DNA of 64,000 nt, from positions 806,001 to 870,000 of the forward strand of contig NZ_JACPYU010000003.1 of the NCBI RefSeq assembly GCF_016195855.1, written 5' to 3'. This DNA comes from Aquabacterium sp. GTDB lineage: Bacteria; Pseudomonadota; Gammaproteobacteria; Burkholderiales; Burkholderiaceae_C. Within the stretch, counting starts at the first letter, position 1. Each line of letters starts with the position of its first letter. This document shows positions 1 through 8,504 of this stretch, piece after piece. Made by a program: the position numbers and the translations under genes. Under the pieces are notes generated by a model. The model was not told the origin of the DNA. It did not search any database and was given only the letters and a program-made list of their open reading frames with translations.

Positions 1-273
1 CACACCGGCATTGAGGAACGCGACATCGATCGGGCCCAGCTCTGACCGCATAACCTGCACCAAGGCCTTGATATCGGCATCGGATCGGGCATCAGACACC
101 CTGGCCCACACCAGGCCGGGCAAGGCCGCCCGTGCCTGCGCCACCGACGCTTCGCTGCTGCCCGTCACCACCACGCGCGCGCCCTCTTCCATGAACAGCC
201 GCGCGGTGGCCAGGCCGATGCCGCTGGTGCCACCCGTGACCAATGCGACCTTGCCAGACAGTTTCCCACTCAT
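1..273 (-). CDS. SDR-family oxidoreductase, N-terminal part (cut by window edge)
   Basis: The first 91 codons of a short-chain dehydrogenase/reductase are present; the rest lies outside the window. The cofactor-binding glycine motif TGGTSGIG is at about residues 14-21 and the NAG motif closes the visible part near residue 89, so an NAD(P)(H)-dependent cytosolic oxidoreductase is well supported. The substrate cannot be told. Translation starts at the ATG ending at 273. A perfect 16-bp palindrome sits 14-29 bp upstream, and a TetR regulator is encoded just behind in the same direction, so repression by that TetR protein is likely. Confidence 0.85.
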   Translation of the reverse strand, partial: MSGKLSGKVALVTGGTSGIGLATARLFMEEGARVVVTGSSEASVAQARAALPGLVWARVSDARSDADIKALVQVMRSELGPIDVAFLNAGV

Positions 274-286
274 GATTCATCCTTTA

Positions 287-302
287 TTGACTGATCAGTC
301 AA
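287..302. promoter_or_regulatory. Palindromic TetR-type operator
   Basis: TTGACTGATCAGTCAA is a perfect 16-bp inverted repeat between the tetR-like gene and the SDR gene. A related imperfect copy sharing the TTGACTG half lies upstream of the regulator itself. The placement suggests that the neighbouring TetR protein binds both sites. This is inference from symmetry and position. Confidence 0.6.
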
Positions 303-347
303 AATTAAAGTAAAAAAAGACCGCCTGCTGGCGATCACCTCGCTACC

Positions 348-932
348 TCACTTCAACAGCGCTTTGGCCGACGTCACCACATTGCGGACCACGGCAGGGT
401 CAGACCGCACACGGGCCAGCACGGCCAGGCCTTGGGCCATGGCCAACAGAGACTGCGCCGTCACCTTGGGGTTCAGGCCACGGGGGACTTCACCCGCCTG
501 CCGGGCCCGCTTGAGCGCCCGCTCCAGCGCGGCCTCCATCAACTCGAACTTGCGCTGCAGCACTTGCGCCATGAGCTCGTCACGACGGCCCATCTCCGCC
601 ACGCTGTTGCCGATCAGGCAGCCGGAGAAGTCAGGCGCCAGGGCCACCGTCTCCCAGCCTTGCAAGACGCTCAGCACGTTGTGCAAGCCCGAACCGGGCG
701 CGTCCAGCACCGCCACGAAGCCCGGCTCGATCACCGTCTTGAAGTAATGGTCCACCGCCGCCAGGAACAAGGCGCGCTTGTCCCCAAAGGCGGCATACAG
801 GCTCTGGCGCCCCAGCCCCGTTTCGGCCTCCAGCTGGCTCAAGCCTGTGGCGTCATAGCCATGCCGCCAGAAGGTCAGCATGGCTTTGCTCAGGACTTCT
901 TCGGGATCGAAACTGCGTGGTCTGCCGCTCAT
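348..932 (-). CDS. TetR/AcrR-family transcriptional regulator
   Basis: A 194-residue repressor-type regulator. The N-terminal helix-turn-helix (about residues 10-55: phenylalanine-rich opening, LEAETGLGRQSLYAAFGDK) is typical of the TetR family; the C-terminal helices would bind a ligand. I chose the ATG ending at 932 (MSGRPRSF), which gives the usual short N-terminus; two ATGs lie 9-12 bp further upstream. It is transcribed towards the SDR gene, with the palindromic operator in between and a half-matching copy upstream of its own start. That suggests autoregulation and control of the SDR gene. The ligand is unknown. Confidence 0.9.
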   Translation of the reverse strand: MSGRPRSFDPEEVLSKAMLTFWRHGYDATGLSQLEAETGLGRQSLYAAFGDKRALFLAAVDHYFKTVIEPGFVAVLDAPGSGLHNVLSVLQGWETVALAPDFSGCLIGNSVAEMGRRDELMAQVLQRKFELMEAALERALKRARQAGEVPRGLNPKVTAQSLLAMAQGLAVLARVRSDPAVVRNVVTSAKALLK

Positions 933-954
933 GCAGGCCATCATAGGCCATTTT

Positions 955-970
955 TGAATGACCAGTCAAC
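955..970. promoter_or_regulatory. Imperfect copy of the TetR operator
   Basis: Read on the minus strand, TTGACTGGTCATTC shares the exact TTGACTG half-site with the perfect palindrome at 287-302 and keeps partial symmetry. It lies 23-38 bp upstream of the tetR-like start, as expected of an autoregulatory operator. Confidence 0.5.
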
Positions 971-988
971 AATGAGATTTCAAAGACC

Positions 989-1783
989 TCAACGGCGCGC
1001 CTTGGCGTCAAACCGCACACGCAACTCGCCCAGCTCGCCGTAACGCAGCGTGATGTCCTGGCCCACGGGCAAAGGAAACGTGCCGGCGTAAGAGCCTGTG
1101 ATCACGGCCTGCCCGGCCTGGAGCCCGATGCCTTGCTCGCGCAGGTATTCAACCAGCCAGTACAGCGGCAGACGAGGCAGCGGGTCAGGATGCTGGCCGG
1201 CGCGCACCTGCTCGGGCGAGCCCTCGACCTTGATCGCGATGGGCATGACATTGGTGAGGCTGGCTTGCTCGCCATCCACGGCCGGGCCGATGAACAGGCC
1301 CTGGTTCACCAGGCCATCGGCGAGCTTGTCGGCAAAGCTGAGGGCGCTTGCGTCGCTGTAGCGGCTGTCGATCAGCTCCAGCGCCAGGTGGGTGGCGGCG
1401 ATGGCGTCGTCCACCTCGTCGGGGGCATAGGGCTGCACGCGTGCGGGCAGGTCCCGGCCCAGCACGAAGGCCAGTTCAGGTTCGACGCGCACCGCACCGC
1501 CATGGGCCCAGACGGGGCAAGGCCGCTCACTGGCACGGTGCACGGTGCGGGTGTAGATGGGCGCCACCACCAGCTTGTCCGGCCCGGGCGTGCCGCACTT
1601 CCAGCCCGCCACGGTGTCGCCCATCAGGGGCATGGTGGCCAGCTGGATGCGCATGGCCTCATCCAGGGTTTGCGGGCGAAGCGGGTCAGGCAGACAAGGC
1701 CCTTGCTGACCATGAAGACGCCGCTGGGCCAGGATGGCGGCAGCGGCTTGTGCTTGAGGTGTGGTGGCGGTCATGTGCTGCAT
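989..1783 (-). CDS. 2-keto-4-pentenoate hydratase-like protein (MhpD family)
   Basis: A 264-residue member of the fumarylacetoacetate-hydrolase fold hydratases that add water to 2-hydroxypenta-2,4-dienoate in meta-cleavage pathways. Signs are the WKCGTPG segment near residue 60, the metal-binding VEPELAFVLGRDL segment near 100-112, the IDSRYSD stretch near 140 and the C-terminal ITGSYAG near 228-234. The ATG ending at 1783 is preceded by GAGGCG; an ATG nine bases downstream is an alternative. No other ring-cleavage gene is adjacent, so the true substrate is uncertain; an oxaloacetate decarboxylase-type activity is also possible in this family. Confidence 0.8.
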   Translation of the reverse strand: MQHMTATTPQAQAAAAILAQRRLHGQQGPCLPDPLRPQTLDEAMRIQLATMPLMGDTVAGWKCGTPGPDKLVVAPIYTRTVHRASERPCPVWAHGGAVRVEPELAFVLGRDLPARVQPYAPDEVDDAIAATHLALELIDSRYSDASALSFADKLADGLVNQGLFIGPAVDGEQASLTNVMPIAIKVEGSPEQVRAGQHPDPLPRLPLYWLVEYLREQGIGLQAGQAVITGSYAGTFPLPVGQDITLRYGELGELRVRFDAKARR

Positions 1784-2243
1784 TGTCGCCTCACGCATGC
1801 GCTTGATCGGTAGAGCGCGAGGTGGGGGCTCAGCCCTTTTCCACATCGCTCGCTACATGCAAAGGCACAAGGCTTTGTGAAAGACACAATGCAGGCTTCG
1901 CGCAGCAATATTTTTGCTGCTGCCGCGACCGTCTCTGTCCTTTTGCTTTGCACTCCGCGATGTTCACAACCGTGGCAGTACTCAAGCGGGGCGATCAGAG
2001 GCTGAGGTAGCGTGCGGCTGGGCGCCTTGTTGGCGTCGGAGGCGCGCAGCGAGGCTCAGGTTTGCCCCTTGCCGGGGCAAGGGGATGGCGAGCATGTTTG
2101 AGCGCGCAGCGCGAGTTGCGCAGCCACCTGAGTTGAGCGAGCACTGGAGAGCAGTCCCACGCAGTGGGACCGTCAACATTGAAGCCCGGACGCATGCTAC
2201 CTCGGCCGCGCCCCGCGCTCCACCGACAAAGAGACCAGAAAGC
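1784..2243. other. Intergenic region with several inverted repeats
   Basis: About 460 bp with no credible gene. It holds an inverted repeat TTGTG-N5-CACAA at 1875-1889 and a 7-bp-stem hairpin GCAGCAA/TTGCTGC at 1902-1920. Its right half, about 2028-2170, is a stretch that looks like a dispersed repeat. The long open frames crossing it run antisense and have no recognisable protein features. Confidence 0.5.
2028..2170. repeat. Possible dispersed intergenic repeat with two hairpins
   Basis: The text GAGCATGTTTGAGCGCGCAG and its surroundings resemble intergenic repeats I know from Comamonadaceae-type genomes. It carries two perfect hairpins: CCCCTTGCC/GGCAAGGGG (2065-2084, 2-base loop) and GTCCCAC/GTGGGAC (2154-2170, 3-base loop). 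Only one copy is in this window, so the repeat status rests on recollection and structure. Confidence 0.35.
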
Positions 2244-2669
2244 TCAATGCAAACCCAGCCGAGAGGTACTCCACCAGCTCCCCGCCGAATCCCCTTGCGT
2301 GCTGTCAGGCGCCGCACCCGACTCCAGCTTGTCGCTCAACACACGCGGCTTGTCGATCAAACGCGCAATGTTAATGCGCGCACCACTGCGCACATCCGTG
2401 GCCTTGACCACCTTGCTGAGCTTGAACACCCGCTCGCAACCACTGCTGGCACACCAGGCCGTCATGCGGCGCGTGGTCGGGTTGATCTTGAGCACACGCA
2501 CCATGGTGAACTGCATGACGCCCTCGTCATCCACGTAAACCAGATCCCAGTGCGTGGAGATGGGGTTGACGCCGGGATGCGGCTCAACCGGCCAGAAGAT
2601 GGCCCAGGCGATGCCGACAAAGCCGACTGCAATGGCCACCCAGGCGACAGTTTGTGTATCGATGCCCAT
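2244..2669 (-). CDS. Hypothetical single-pass membrane protein with a WYL-like segment
   Basis: 141 residues. Residues 7-26 form one hydrophobic helix, followed by a soluble domain with the pattern of aromatic and basic residues LVYVDDEG...VRVLKIN...MTAWCASSGCERVFKLSKV. This weakly recalls the beta-barrel WYL ligand-sensing domain, where a chain of this kind ends in a conserved R-F-x-L. No DNA-binding part is present. It appears to stand alone between the hydratase and the PA2778-type gene. Function unknown. Confidence 0.55.
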   Translation of the reverse strand: MGIDTQTVAWVAIAVGFVGIAWAIFWPVEPHPGVNPISTHWDLVYVDDEGVMQFTMVRVLKINPTTRRMTAWCASSGCERVFKLSKVVKATDVRSGARINIARLIDKPRVLSDKLESGAAPDSTQGDSAGSWWSTSRLGLH

Positions 2670-2825
2670 GACGCGCCCCCTTTGTTTACGCGGTTGACAC
2701 CACGTTCGTCATTGAATACATCGTAGACAAAGGGGCGACCACACAAAACCCGCCTAAGGGGGGCCACCCTCCAGATTTAGGGGGAGGCTATCCCTAGGGT
2801 GACGCCAAACGCCCTCACCTCCGCG

Positions 2826-3809
2826 TCATTTCCCTGAGAGGGTTTGCCGCACTTCGTCCAGCGTCGCCTGCGCGGCGCTCACCCAACGCGGCTCACTGGC
2901 CTGGGCCCTCTTCAGCGCGGCTTGCGCGGCCTGCAATGCCGCTTCATGCTCACCCAGTTTCAACCGCGCCATCGCCAGGTTGTTCCAGGCAGCAGCGCTG
3001 TCATGTTGACGGGCCACACGCACCAGCACCTCGGCGGCCCCGCGCACATCCCCAGATGCAAACAAGGCGTTGCCCAGGCCCAGCCCCAACACCAGGCTGT
3101 CAGGCCAGCGCTGCAGCGCCACGCGGTAGGCCTGGGCCGCCTGGGCGGGCTTGGCCAGACGCTCGAAGGTGACGCGGCCATCGGTGACATCGGCCTCATT
3201 GGCCGACACGGGCAACTGATCAGGCGGCAAGACCACAAAAGCCCATTGCCCCGATCGCACCCAGGTGTGTTCGAGGGTGGTCAACGGCAGGCGCTGCAAC
3301 TCGGTCGTGCCCGAGCGCATGAGCACATCACCGGCAGGCAGGTCATAACCGATCACCACGGCGTAATGCCACACCGGGTACAGGCTCAAGCCCAGGTTGA
3401 GCAGCACGACCACGGGGTGGCCCGCCGCCACCTCATGCAGCAAGGCCTGCATGTCAGGCTGGATGCGGGTGCTGACCAGGCCATGGCTGCGGGGCGCGGC
3501 CAGCATCTCGATCTGCAAGCTGCCACCTCGGCCCGGCACAAAGACCGACGAGGTCAGGGCATCCGGCGTGGTAGGCACCCCGGCAGCGCTCATGACCGTG
3601 GCCAAAGCCGCCGGCCCGCATTGCAGTTCGGATTGAGGGAAGAAGGGGGTCGCAGACAAGGCCACCTGCGCGGGGATGTCGGCAGGTGGTTGGGCCAGCA
3701 AGGCCCGAGTCTGGTGCGCCTGCAGCGAGGCGCAGCCCTGCAGCCCCGTCATCACGAGGAGGCCGCACGACAGCGTCAGCGCGCCAATCAGGCGCGGTGC
3801 ACGACGCAC
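2826..3809 (-). CDS. PA2778-family lipoprotein: C39-type cysteine peptidase domain plus TPR repeats
   Basis: 327 residues. The signal peptide ends in the lipobox LQGC, so it should be a lipoprotein. Residues about 55-190 form a papain-like C39 peptidase domain: QSELQCGPAALATVM carries the presumed catalytic Cys and VWHYAVVIGYD the catalytic His. Residues about 205-320 are TPR-like helical repeats (LVLGLGLGNALFASGD, AAWNNLAMARLKLGEHEAAL). It starts 4 bp after the PA2779-type gene and is surely cotranscribed. The pair is widespread in Pseudomonas and Burkholderiales but its substrate is unknown to me. Confidence 0.85.
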   Translation of the reverse strand: MRRAPRLIGALTLSCGLLVMTGLQGCASLQAHQTRALLAQPPADIPAQVALSATPFFPQSELQCGPAALATVMSAAGVPTTPDALTSSVFVPGRGGSLQIEMLAAPRSHGLVSTRIQPDMQALLHEVAAGHPVVVLLNLGLSLYPVWHYAVVIGYDLPAGDVLMRSGTTELQRLPLTTLEHTWVRSGQWAFVVLPPDQLPVSANEADVTDGRVTFERLAKPAQAAQAYRVALQRWPDSLVLGLGLGNALFASGDVRGAAEVLVRVARQHDSAAAWNNLAMARLKLGEHEAALQAAQAALKRAQASEPRWVSAAQATLDEVRQTLSGK

Positions 3810-3813
3810 GCGA

Positions 3814-4215
3814 TCAGCGCAGTGAGCGTGTGAACGGGAAGACCTTCGTGAAGCCCAGGATGTCGGTGATCAGCAGCAGCACGAAGATGAACACGATGAC
3901 GCCCAGGATGTCGGACGCGCCGGCAGGGGCTTTGTCCAGCTGGTCAGCCAGTTGCGTGACTTCAGCGTCGGACAGCGAGGCCACACGGGCACGCGCGGCG
4001 TCCATGTCCACACCCTTTTCGATCAGGGCCTGGGCCACATCAGCACGGTTCAGGGTTTCGAGCACCTGGGCGCGGCGGGCAGCCATTTGGGCATCGGCGG
4101 CGGTCACGGCCACGGCGTCGGTGGCGATCATGGCGGCTTGCGCAGCCTGCAGGCCGGCGGTGTGGCTCAGGGCGATGGCCACGGTCAGGGCAATGGCTTT
4201 GCGGTTGAGTTTCAT
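3814..4215 (-). CDS. PA2779-family exported protein with C-terminal membrane segment
   Basis: 133 residues: a signal peptide (about 1-27), a short helical region rich in Ala and Gln, then a C-terminal transmembrane segment ILGVIVFIFVLLLITDILG (about 103-121) and a short basic tail. This is the PA2779 family, nearly always followed by the PA2778-type peptidase as it is here, 4 bp downstream. The obligate pairing suggests that it is the substrate, partner or membrane anchor of the peptidase; that is inference. Confidence 0.85.
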   Translation of the reverse strand: MKLNRKAIALTVAIALSHTAGLQAAQAAMIATDAVAVTAADAQMAARRAQVLETLNRADVAQALIEKGVDMDAARARVASLSDAEVTQLADQLDKAPAGASDILGVIVFIFVLLLITDILGFTKVFPFTRSLR

Positions 4216-4329
4216 GGTGTTGTCCTGCGAGTTGTGATGAAACCAATCAAGGATACACGGGGCATGTGAAAAACGGTAAAGAACCGCTCACCGCCCGTGC
4301 ATCGTCCATTCAGACCCATTCAGGTCCGA

Positions 4330-5100
4330 TCAAGTCCATTGCGGCTTGCGCTTTTCCAGGAAGGCGTTGACACCTTCGCGCTGGTTGGGGCCGTCGAACA
4401 GGTCCACGAACTTTTCGCGCTCCTGCGACAAGGCCGCATGACGGGGCACACCCTGGCGAGCGGCGTGGATCAGCTGCTTGCTGTAGGCCACGCCTTCGGG
4501 GCTGAGCGTGGTCACGCGTTGGGCCATCTCCTGTGCCTTGGCCAGCGATGCGCCGGTGTCCACCACCTCTTCCACCAGGCCGATGCGCAAGGCCGTGTCG
4601 GCGTCCACGCGCTCGTTGGTCAGGATCATGCGCTTGGCCCAGCCCTCACCCACCAGCCAGGGCAAGGTCTGGGTGCCGCAACCAGCAGGCAACAAGCCCA
4701 CCGAGGCTTCGGGCAGGGCCATCTGGGCGTGCTTTTCGGCAATGCGGATGTCGCAAGACAAGGCGCACTCCAGGCCGCCACCCATGGCGAAACCGTTGAT
4801 CGCGGCGATCACCACGGCGCGGGCTTCCTGCAGCGTGGCAAAGGCTTCGCCGAAGCGCTGGGCCACATCACGGGCCACGGCTTTGTCGCCACCGGCCATC
4901 ACATTGAGGTCGGCCCCGGCGCTGAAGAACTTGGGGCCCTGCCCGGTGACGATGATGGCGCGCACGCGCTGGTCGGCATTGAGCTTTTCAACCGTGGCCT
5001 TGAGCTGGCGCAGGCCGTCGAGCGACCAGGCATTGGCGGGTGGGCGGTTGAGGGTGATGGTGGCGATGCTGCCGCTGGCGTCGATGTCGAGTTCGATCAT
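4330..5100 (-). CDS. Enoyl-CoA hydratase/isomerase family protein
   Basis: 256 residues of the crotonase fold. The oxyanion-hole segment FFSAGADLNVM (about 60-70), the glycine-rich helix GFAMGGGLECAL (about 104-115) and a glutamate in ALPEASVGLLPAGCGTQ (about 127-143) match enoyl-CoA hydratases, which hydrate trans-2-enoyl-CoA in beta-oxidation. The ATG ending at 5100 removes an unlikely proline-rich extension. The gene follows the thiolase by 40 bp on the same strand, so both probably serve the same acyl-CoA degradation route. Confidence 0.9.
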   Translation of the reverse strand: MIELDIDASGSIATITLNRPPANAWSLDGLRQLKATVEKLNADQRVRAIIVTGQGPKFFSAGADLNVMAGGDKAVARDVAQRFGEAFATLQEARAVVIAAINGFAMGGGLECALSCDIRIAEKHAQMALPEASVGLLPAGCGTQTLPWLVGEGWAKRMILTNERVDADTALRIGLVEEVVDTGASLAKAQEMAQRVTTLSPEGVAYSKQLIHAARQGVPRHAALSQEREKFVDLFDGPNQREGVNAFLEKRKPQWT

Positions 5101-5140
5101 GGTGACGATGAAGTGAGGTGGGTAAAAGGGATGGAAGGGA

Positions 5141-6337
5141 TCAGGCAGGGAGCTCGATGGCGATGGCCGTGGCCTCACCACCGCCAATGCACAGTGAAGC
5201 CACGCCGCGGCGGCCACCGGTGCGGCGCAAGGCGTGGATCAGGGTGACGATGATGCGCGCGCCCGTGGCGCCGATGGGGTGACCCATTGCACAGGCGCCA
5301 CCGGCCACATTGATGCGGTCGTGCCGCAGGCCGAGTTCGCGCATGGCGTGCAGGGCCACGACGGCAAAGGCTTCGTTGATTTCGAACAGGTCCACCTCGT
5401 CAGCACGCCAGCCGGCCTTGTCCAGCACGCGCTGGATGGCGGGCACCGGTGCAGTGGCAAACAGGCCGGGCTCGCCGGCATAGGTGCTGTGCGCCACGAT
5501 GCGGGCCAGCACGGTCATGCCGCGTTGCTGGGCCACGCTGCCGCGCGTGAGCACCAAGGCCGCCGCGCCATCCGAGATGGAGGCCGAGCTGGCCGGTGTC
5601 ACGGTGCCATCGGAGCGGAAGGCGGGCTTGAGCCGCGTGATCTTGTCAGGCTGGCACTTGGAGGGGGTCTCGTCCTGGCTGATCAGCACCGGCTCACCGC
5701 GCCCTTTGAGCGTGACGGGCACGATCTCGTCGGCAAACAGGCCGGCCTCCACGGCGGCGCGGGCGCGCAGCACCGAGTCGGTGGCATAGGCGTCCTGCTG
5801 GACGCGGGTATAGCCCTGCTGCTCGGCCACGAGGTCGGCGTAATGGCCCATCAGCTCGCCACCATAGGCGTCTTGCAGGCCATCAAAGAACATGTGGTCG
5901 ATGGTGCGGCCATGGCCCAGGCGCTGGCCGGCGCGCTCGGCCGGCAACAGGTAAGGCGCATTGCTCATGGACTCCATGCCACCAGCGACGAAGAAGTCGG
6001 CCACGCCCGCGCGCAACTGGTCGTGGGCAAGCATGGCGGTCTTCATGCCCGAGCCGCACATCTTGCTCAGCGTGGTCGCCCCCACCGAGGCGGGCAGCCC
6101 AGCGGCAATGGCGGCCTGCCGCGCGGGCGCCTGCCCCAGGCCAGCCATGAGGCAGCAGCCCATCAGCACCTCGCCGATCTCGGCGCTGCCCGACAGGCCG
6201 GCTTGCGCCAGCGCACCGGCCACGGCCGCGCCGCCCAGCGCGGTGGCGCTCATGGCCTGGAACTGGCCCTGGAAGGCACCGATCGGCGTGCGCTTGGCAC
6301 CCACGATGACGATGGAGTCTGTTTGGTGTTCGCTCAT
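5141..6337 (-). CDS. Acetyl-CoA C-acetyltransferase (thiolase)
   Basis: 398 residues, full length for a thiolase. The acyl-accepting Cys is in SKMCGSGMKT (about 90), and the general-base region is formed by NEAFAVV and by GGACAMGHPIGATGAR near the C-terminus. It cleaves 3-ketoacyl-CoA or condenses two acetyl-CoA in the cytosol. The start at 6337 has a purine-rich ribosome site (GAGAGAGAC) upstream. It leads the enoyl-CoA hydratase in a two-gene operon. Confidence 0.93.
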   Translation of the reverse strand: MSEHQTDSIVIVGAKRTPIGAFQGQFQAMSATALGGAAVAGALAQAGLSGSAEIGEVLMGCCLMAGLGQAPARQAAIAAGLPASVGATTLSKMCGSGMKTAMLAHDQLRAGVADFFVAGGMESMSNAPYLLPAERAGQRLGHGRTIDHMFFDGLQDAYGGELMGHYADLVAEQQGYTRVQQDAYATDSVLRARAAVEAGLFADEIVPVTLKGRGEPVLISQDETPSKCQPDKITRLKPAFRSDGTVTPASSASISDGAAALVLTRGSVAQQRGMTVLARIVAHSTYAGEPGLFATAPVPAIQRVLDKAGWRADEVDLFEINEAFAVVALHAMRELGLRHDRINVAGGACAMGHPIGATGARIIVTLIHALRRTGGRRGVASLCIGGGEATAIAIELPA

Positions 6338-6666
6338 GTTGTCTCTCTCGGCGATGGCTTGCTCAGGGCACGAGGATGCCATGAACCAGGGCCTGACCAA
6401 AGCCGCAGCGGACAGGCTTGTCGTCCTAAAAACAAACTACAACGAAATGGTTAGAGCAAAAAGCAGCGCTTCGCGCCACGAAGACTGACGGGCGCTTGAC
6501 ATTCAACGGGTATCCCCTAACAGGTGATATCCGCATCACTTATAAAAGGCCGCACTCCTAGACTTTCCTGGCCGCCCGGGCACACCACCCGAGCAGGTTA
6601 TTCCCACAACGAGCCATCCGGCCAGCGGGGCCTCACACCCCCCGCGAACGAGACCTAGGAGAAGAC
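6338..6666. other. Divergent intergenic region with an inverted repeat
   Basis: About 330 bp separates the thiolase operon from the secreted hydrolase gene. It holds an inverted repeat GTGAT-ATCCGC-ATCAC at 6524-6539 directly followed by TATAAA at 6541-6546, a possible operator/promoter for the rightward gene. No open frame here has protein-like composition. Confidence 0.4.
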
Positions 6667-8370
6667 ATGAGCAAGCGATTGAGCGCCCTGCTGGGTGCGG
6701 GACTGTCTTTGTGCGCCGTCAGCGCGTCTGCGGCCATCACCTGCGAGCCTTTGGCGGCCGGCGAAACCTACAAGGGCTACCTGGCCAGCCCAGGCAAGAT
6801 CAACCCCGACAACGGCACGTGCTGGGTCAACAAGCTGTCGATCACCACGCACGACGGGGTCAAGCTCACCGCCAATGTCTTCCTGCCCAAGATCAGCAGC
6901 CCGGACCAGAAGGTGCCGACCATCATCATGGTCAACAGCTGGGTCTGCCCTGACTGGGAGTACATCGGCCAGGCCTACCGCCTCGCCAAGGATGGCTACA
7001 TGGTCATCGAGTACGCCTCGCGCGGCTGGTGGAAGTCCGAAGGCATCACCAGCGTGGCCTCGCCCGACGACATCAAGGACGTGAGCGACATCGTTGACTG
7101 GCTGGGCGCCAACACGCCCGTGGACCCCGACAACATCGCCATCAGCGGCATCTCTTATGGCGCTGGCATCTCACTGCTGGGCCTGGCCCGCGAGTCCCGC
7201 ATCAAGACGGCCGCTGCGTTGTCGGGCTGGTCCAGCCTGGAAGAGCAGCTCTACTTCCAGGAGACGACCAACAAGTCCAACCTGAACCTGCTGGTGGGCG
7301 TGGCCCCGGTGGCCGGCAAGCTGGACCCGGAGGTCAAGGTGCTGCAGGCCGACCTGCTCAACCCCGACACCACGCAGCAACGCGCCGACGAGATCCGCGC
7401 CTGGGCCCGCCCCCGCTCGCCGCTGTACGAGATCGACAAGCTCAATGCGCGCCGCGCACCCGTCTTCCTGAGCAAGAACTACTCGGACGAGATGTTCACG
7501 CCCAACTCGACGCTGGATTTGTTCAGCCAGCTGCAAGGCCCCAAGAAGATCCTGCTCAACCGCGGCTGGCACGCCACGGCCGAGGCACTGGGTGCCCTGC
7601 TGGGCACGGACAACTATGTGTATGACCAGGCGCACCGCTGGTTCGACTACTGGCTCAAGGGCAAGGACAACGGCATCATGGCCGAAACCCAGGTCGACAT
7701 GGAGATCGGCAACGGCATCGGCCGCGAGCGCCTGGCCACCTGGCCTGACAGCACGGTGCAGAGCCTCAAGTACACGATCACACCGCGTGGCAATGTGCGC
7801 TTCGACCTGAGCTGCCTGTGCACCAAGGGCATCAACGGCGGCCTGCAGACGGCGACCAGCACGCAAAGCGGCACCGACACGCTCAGCAGCTCGGCTGACA
7901 CGGTGGCCACCACCGGCATCCCGCTGGTGAGCGAGCTGCTCAGTGGCATCGAGATCTTCCCGATGACCGCTCCGGCCCTGGTCAACCGCGCCAATGGCGT
8001 CGTCTACAACGGCCCCAAGCTGGGCAGCACGCTCAAGCTGCGCGGCATCCCCAAGGTGCAGCTCAACATGCGCCCGGCGCAATCGCAAGCGCAGGTGCTG
8101 GCCTACCTGTATGACGTCGACGAGTTCGGCATCGGCAAGCTGATCACGCACAGCGCCCGTTCGGTGCACTGGGCCACGCCCGGCAAGACCATCAGCTTCC
8201 CGCTGGACTTCCACATGATGTCGTACAACGTGGCCAAGGGGCACCACCTGAGCCTGATCATCGACACCAAGGACCTGCACTACGCGCCGGCCAACAAGAC
8301 CGACTTCAAGTTCGATCTGGTGTTCGGTGCGACCACGCCGGCCTCCTTGACCATTCCCTACATCAACTGA
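6667..8370 (+). CDS. Secreted CocE/NonD-family alpha/beta hydrolase (X-Pro dipeptidyl-peptidase type)
   Basis: 567 residues with a signal peptide cut near ASA-A (residues 22-24). The N-terminal half is an alpha/beta hydrolase: a strand-rich TIIMVNSWVCP, the oxyanion-forming EYASRGWWKSEG and the nucleophile elbow GISYGAG (Ser near 162). The C-terminal third is a jelly-roll as in X-Pro dipeptidyl-peptidases and cocaine esterase. It probably hydrolyses an ester or peptide outside the inner membrane. A good AGGAG site precedes the ATG. A strong inverted repeat follows 73 bp after the stop. Confidence 0.85.
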   Translation: MSKRLSALLGAGLSLCAVSASAAITCEPLAAGETYKGYLASPGKINPDNGTCWVNKLSITTHDGVKLTANVFLPKISSPDQKVPTIIMVNSWVCPDWEYIGQAYRLAKDGYMVIEYASRGWWKSEGITSVASPDDIKDVSDIVDWLGANTPVDPDNIAISGISYGAGISLLGLARESRIKTAAALSGWSSLEEQLYFQETTNKSNLNLLVGVAPVAGKLDPEVKVLQADLLNPDTTQQRADEIRAWARPRSPLYEIDKLNARRAPVFLSKNYSDEMFTPNSTLDLFSQLQGPKKILLNRGWHATAEALGALLGTDNYVYDQAHRWFDYWLKGKDNGIMAETQVDMEIGNGIGRERLATWPDSTVQSLKYTITPRGNVRFDLSCLCTKGINGGLQTATSTQSGTDTLSSSADTVATTGIPLVSELLSGIEIFPMTAPALVNRANGVVYNGPKLGSTLKLRGIPKVQLNMRPAQSQAQVLAYLYDVDEFGIGKLITHSARSVHWATPGKTISFPLDFHMMSYNVAKGHHLSLIIDTKDLHYAPANKTDFKFDLVFGATTPASLTIPYIN

Positions 8371-8442
8371 TGCCTGTCGCCTGTTCACCTGCTTACAAGG
8401 TGATGCGGCACTGAGCCCAAACTGCCTCTGCGCATTGAACGC

Positions 8443-8476
8443 CAGCCCCCGATCGTGCCGCACACATCGGGGGCTG
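8443..8476 (+). terminator. Hairpin, possible terminator of the CocE-type gene
   Basis: CAGCCCCCGAT pairs perfectly with ATCGGGGGCTG (11 bp, 12-base loop). Only a weak T stretch follows, so termination is likely but not certain. Confidence 0.5.
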
Positions 8477-8504
8477 ATGCTTTGAACCTGACAAGACAAC
8501 GACC

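Noticed and set aside
1914-2726. Long plus-strand open frame (270 codons) across the intergenic region and the 2244-2669 gene
   Set aside because: It runs antisense to a better-supported gene, is rich in Arg/His/Pro as expected of a GC-rich shadow frame, and has no domain.
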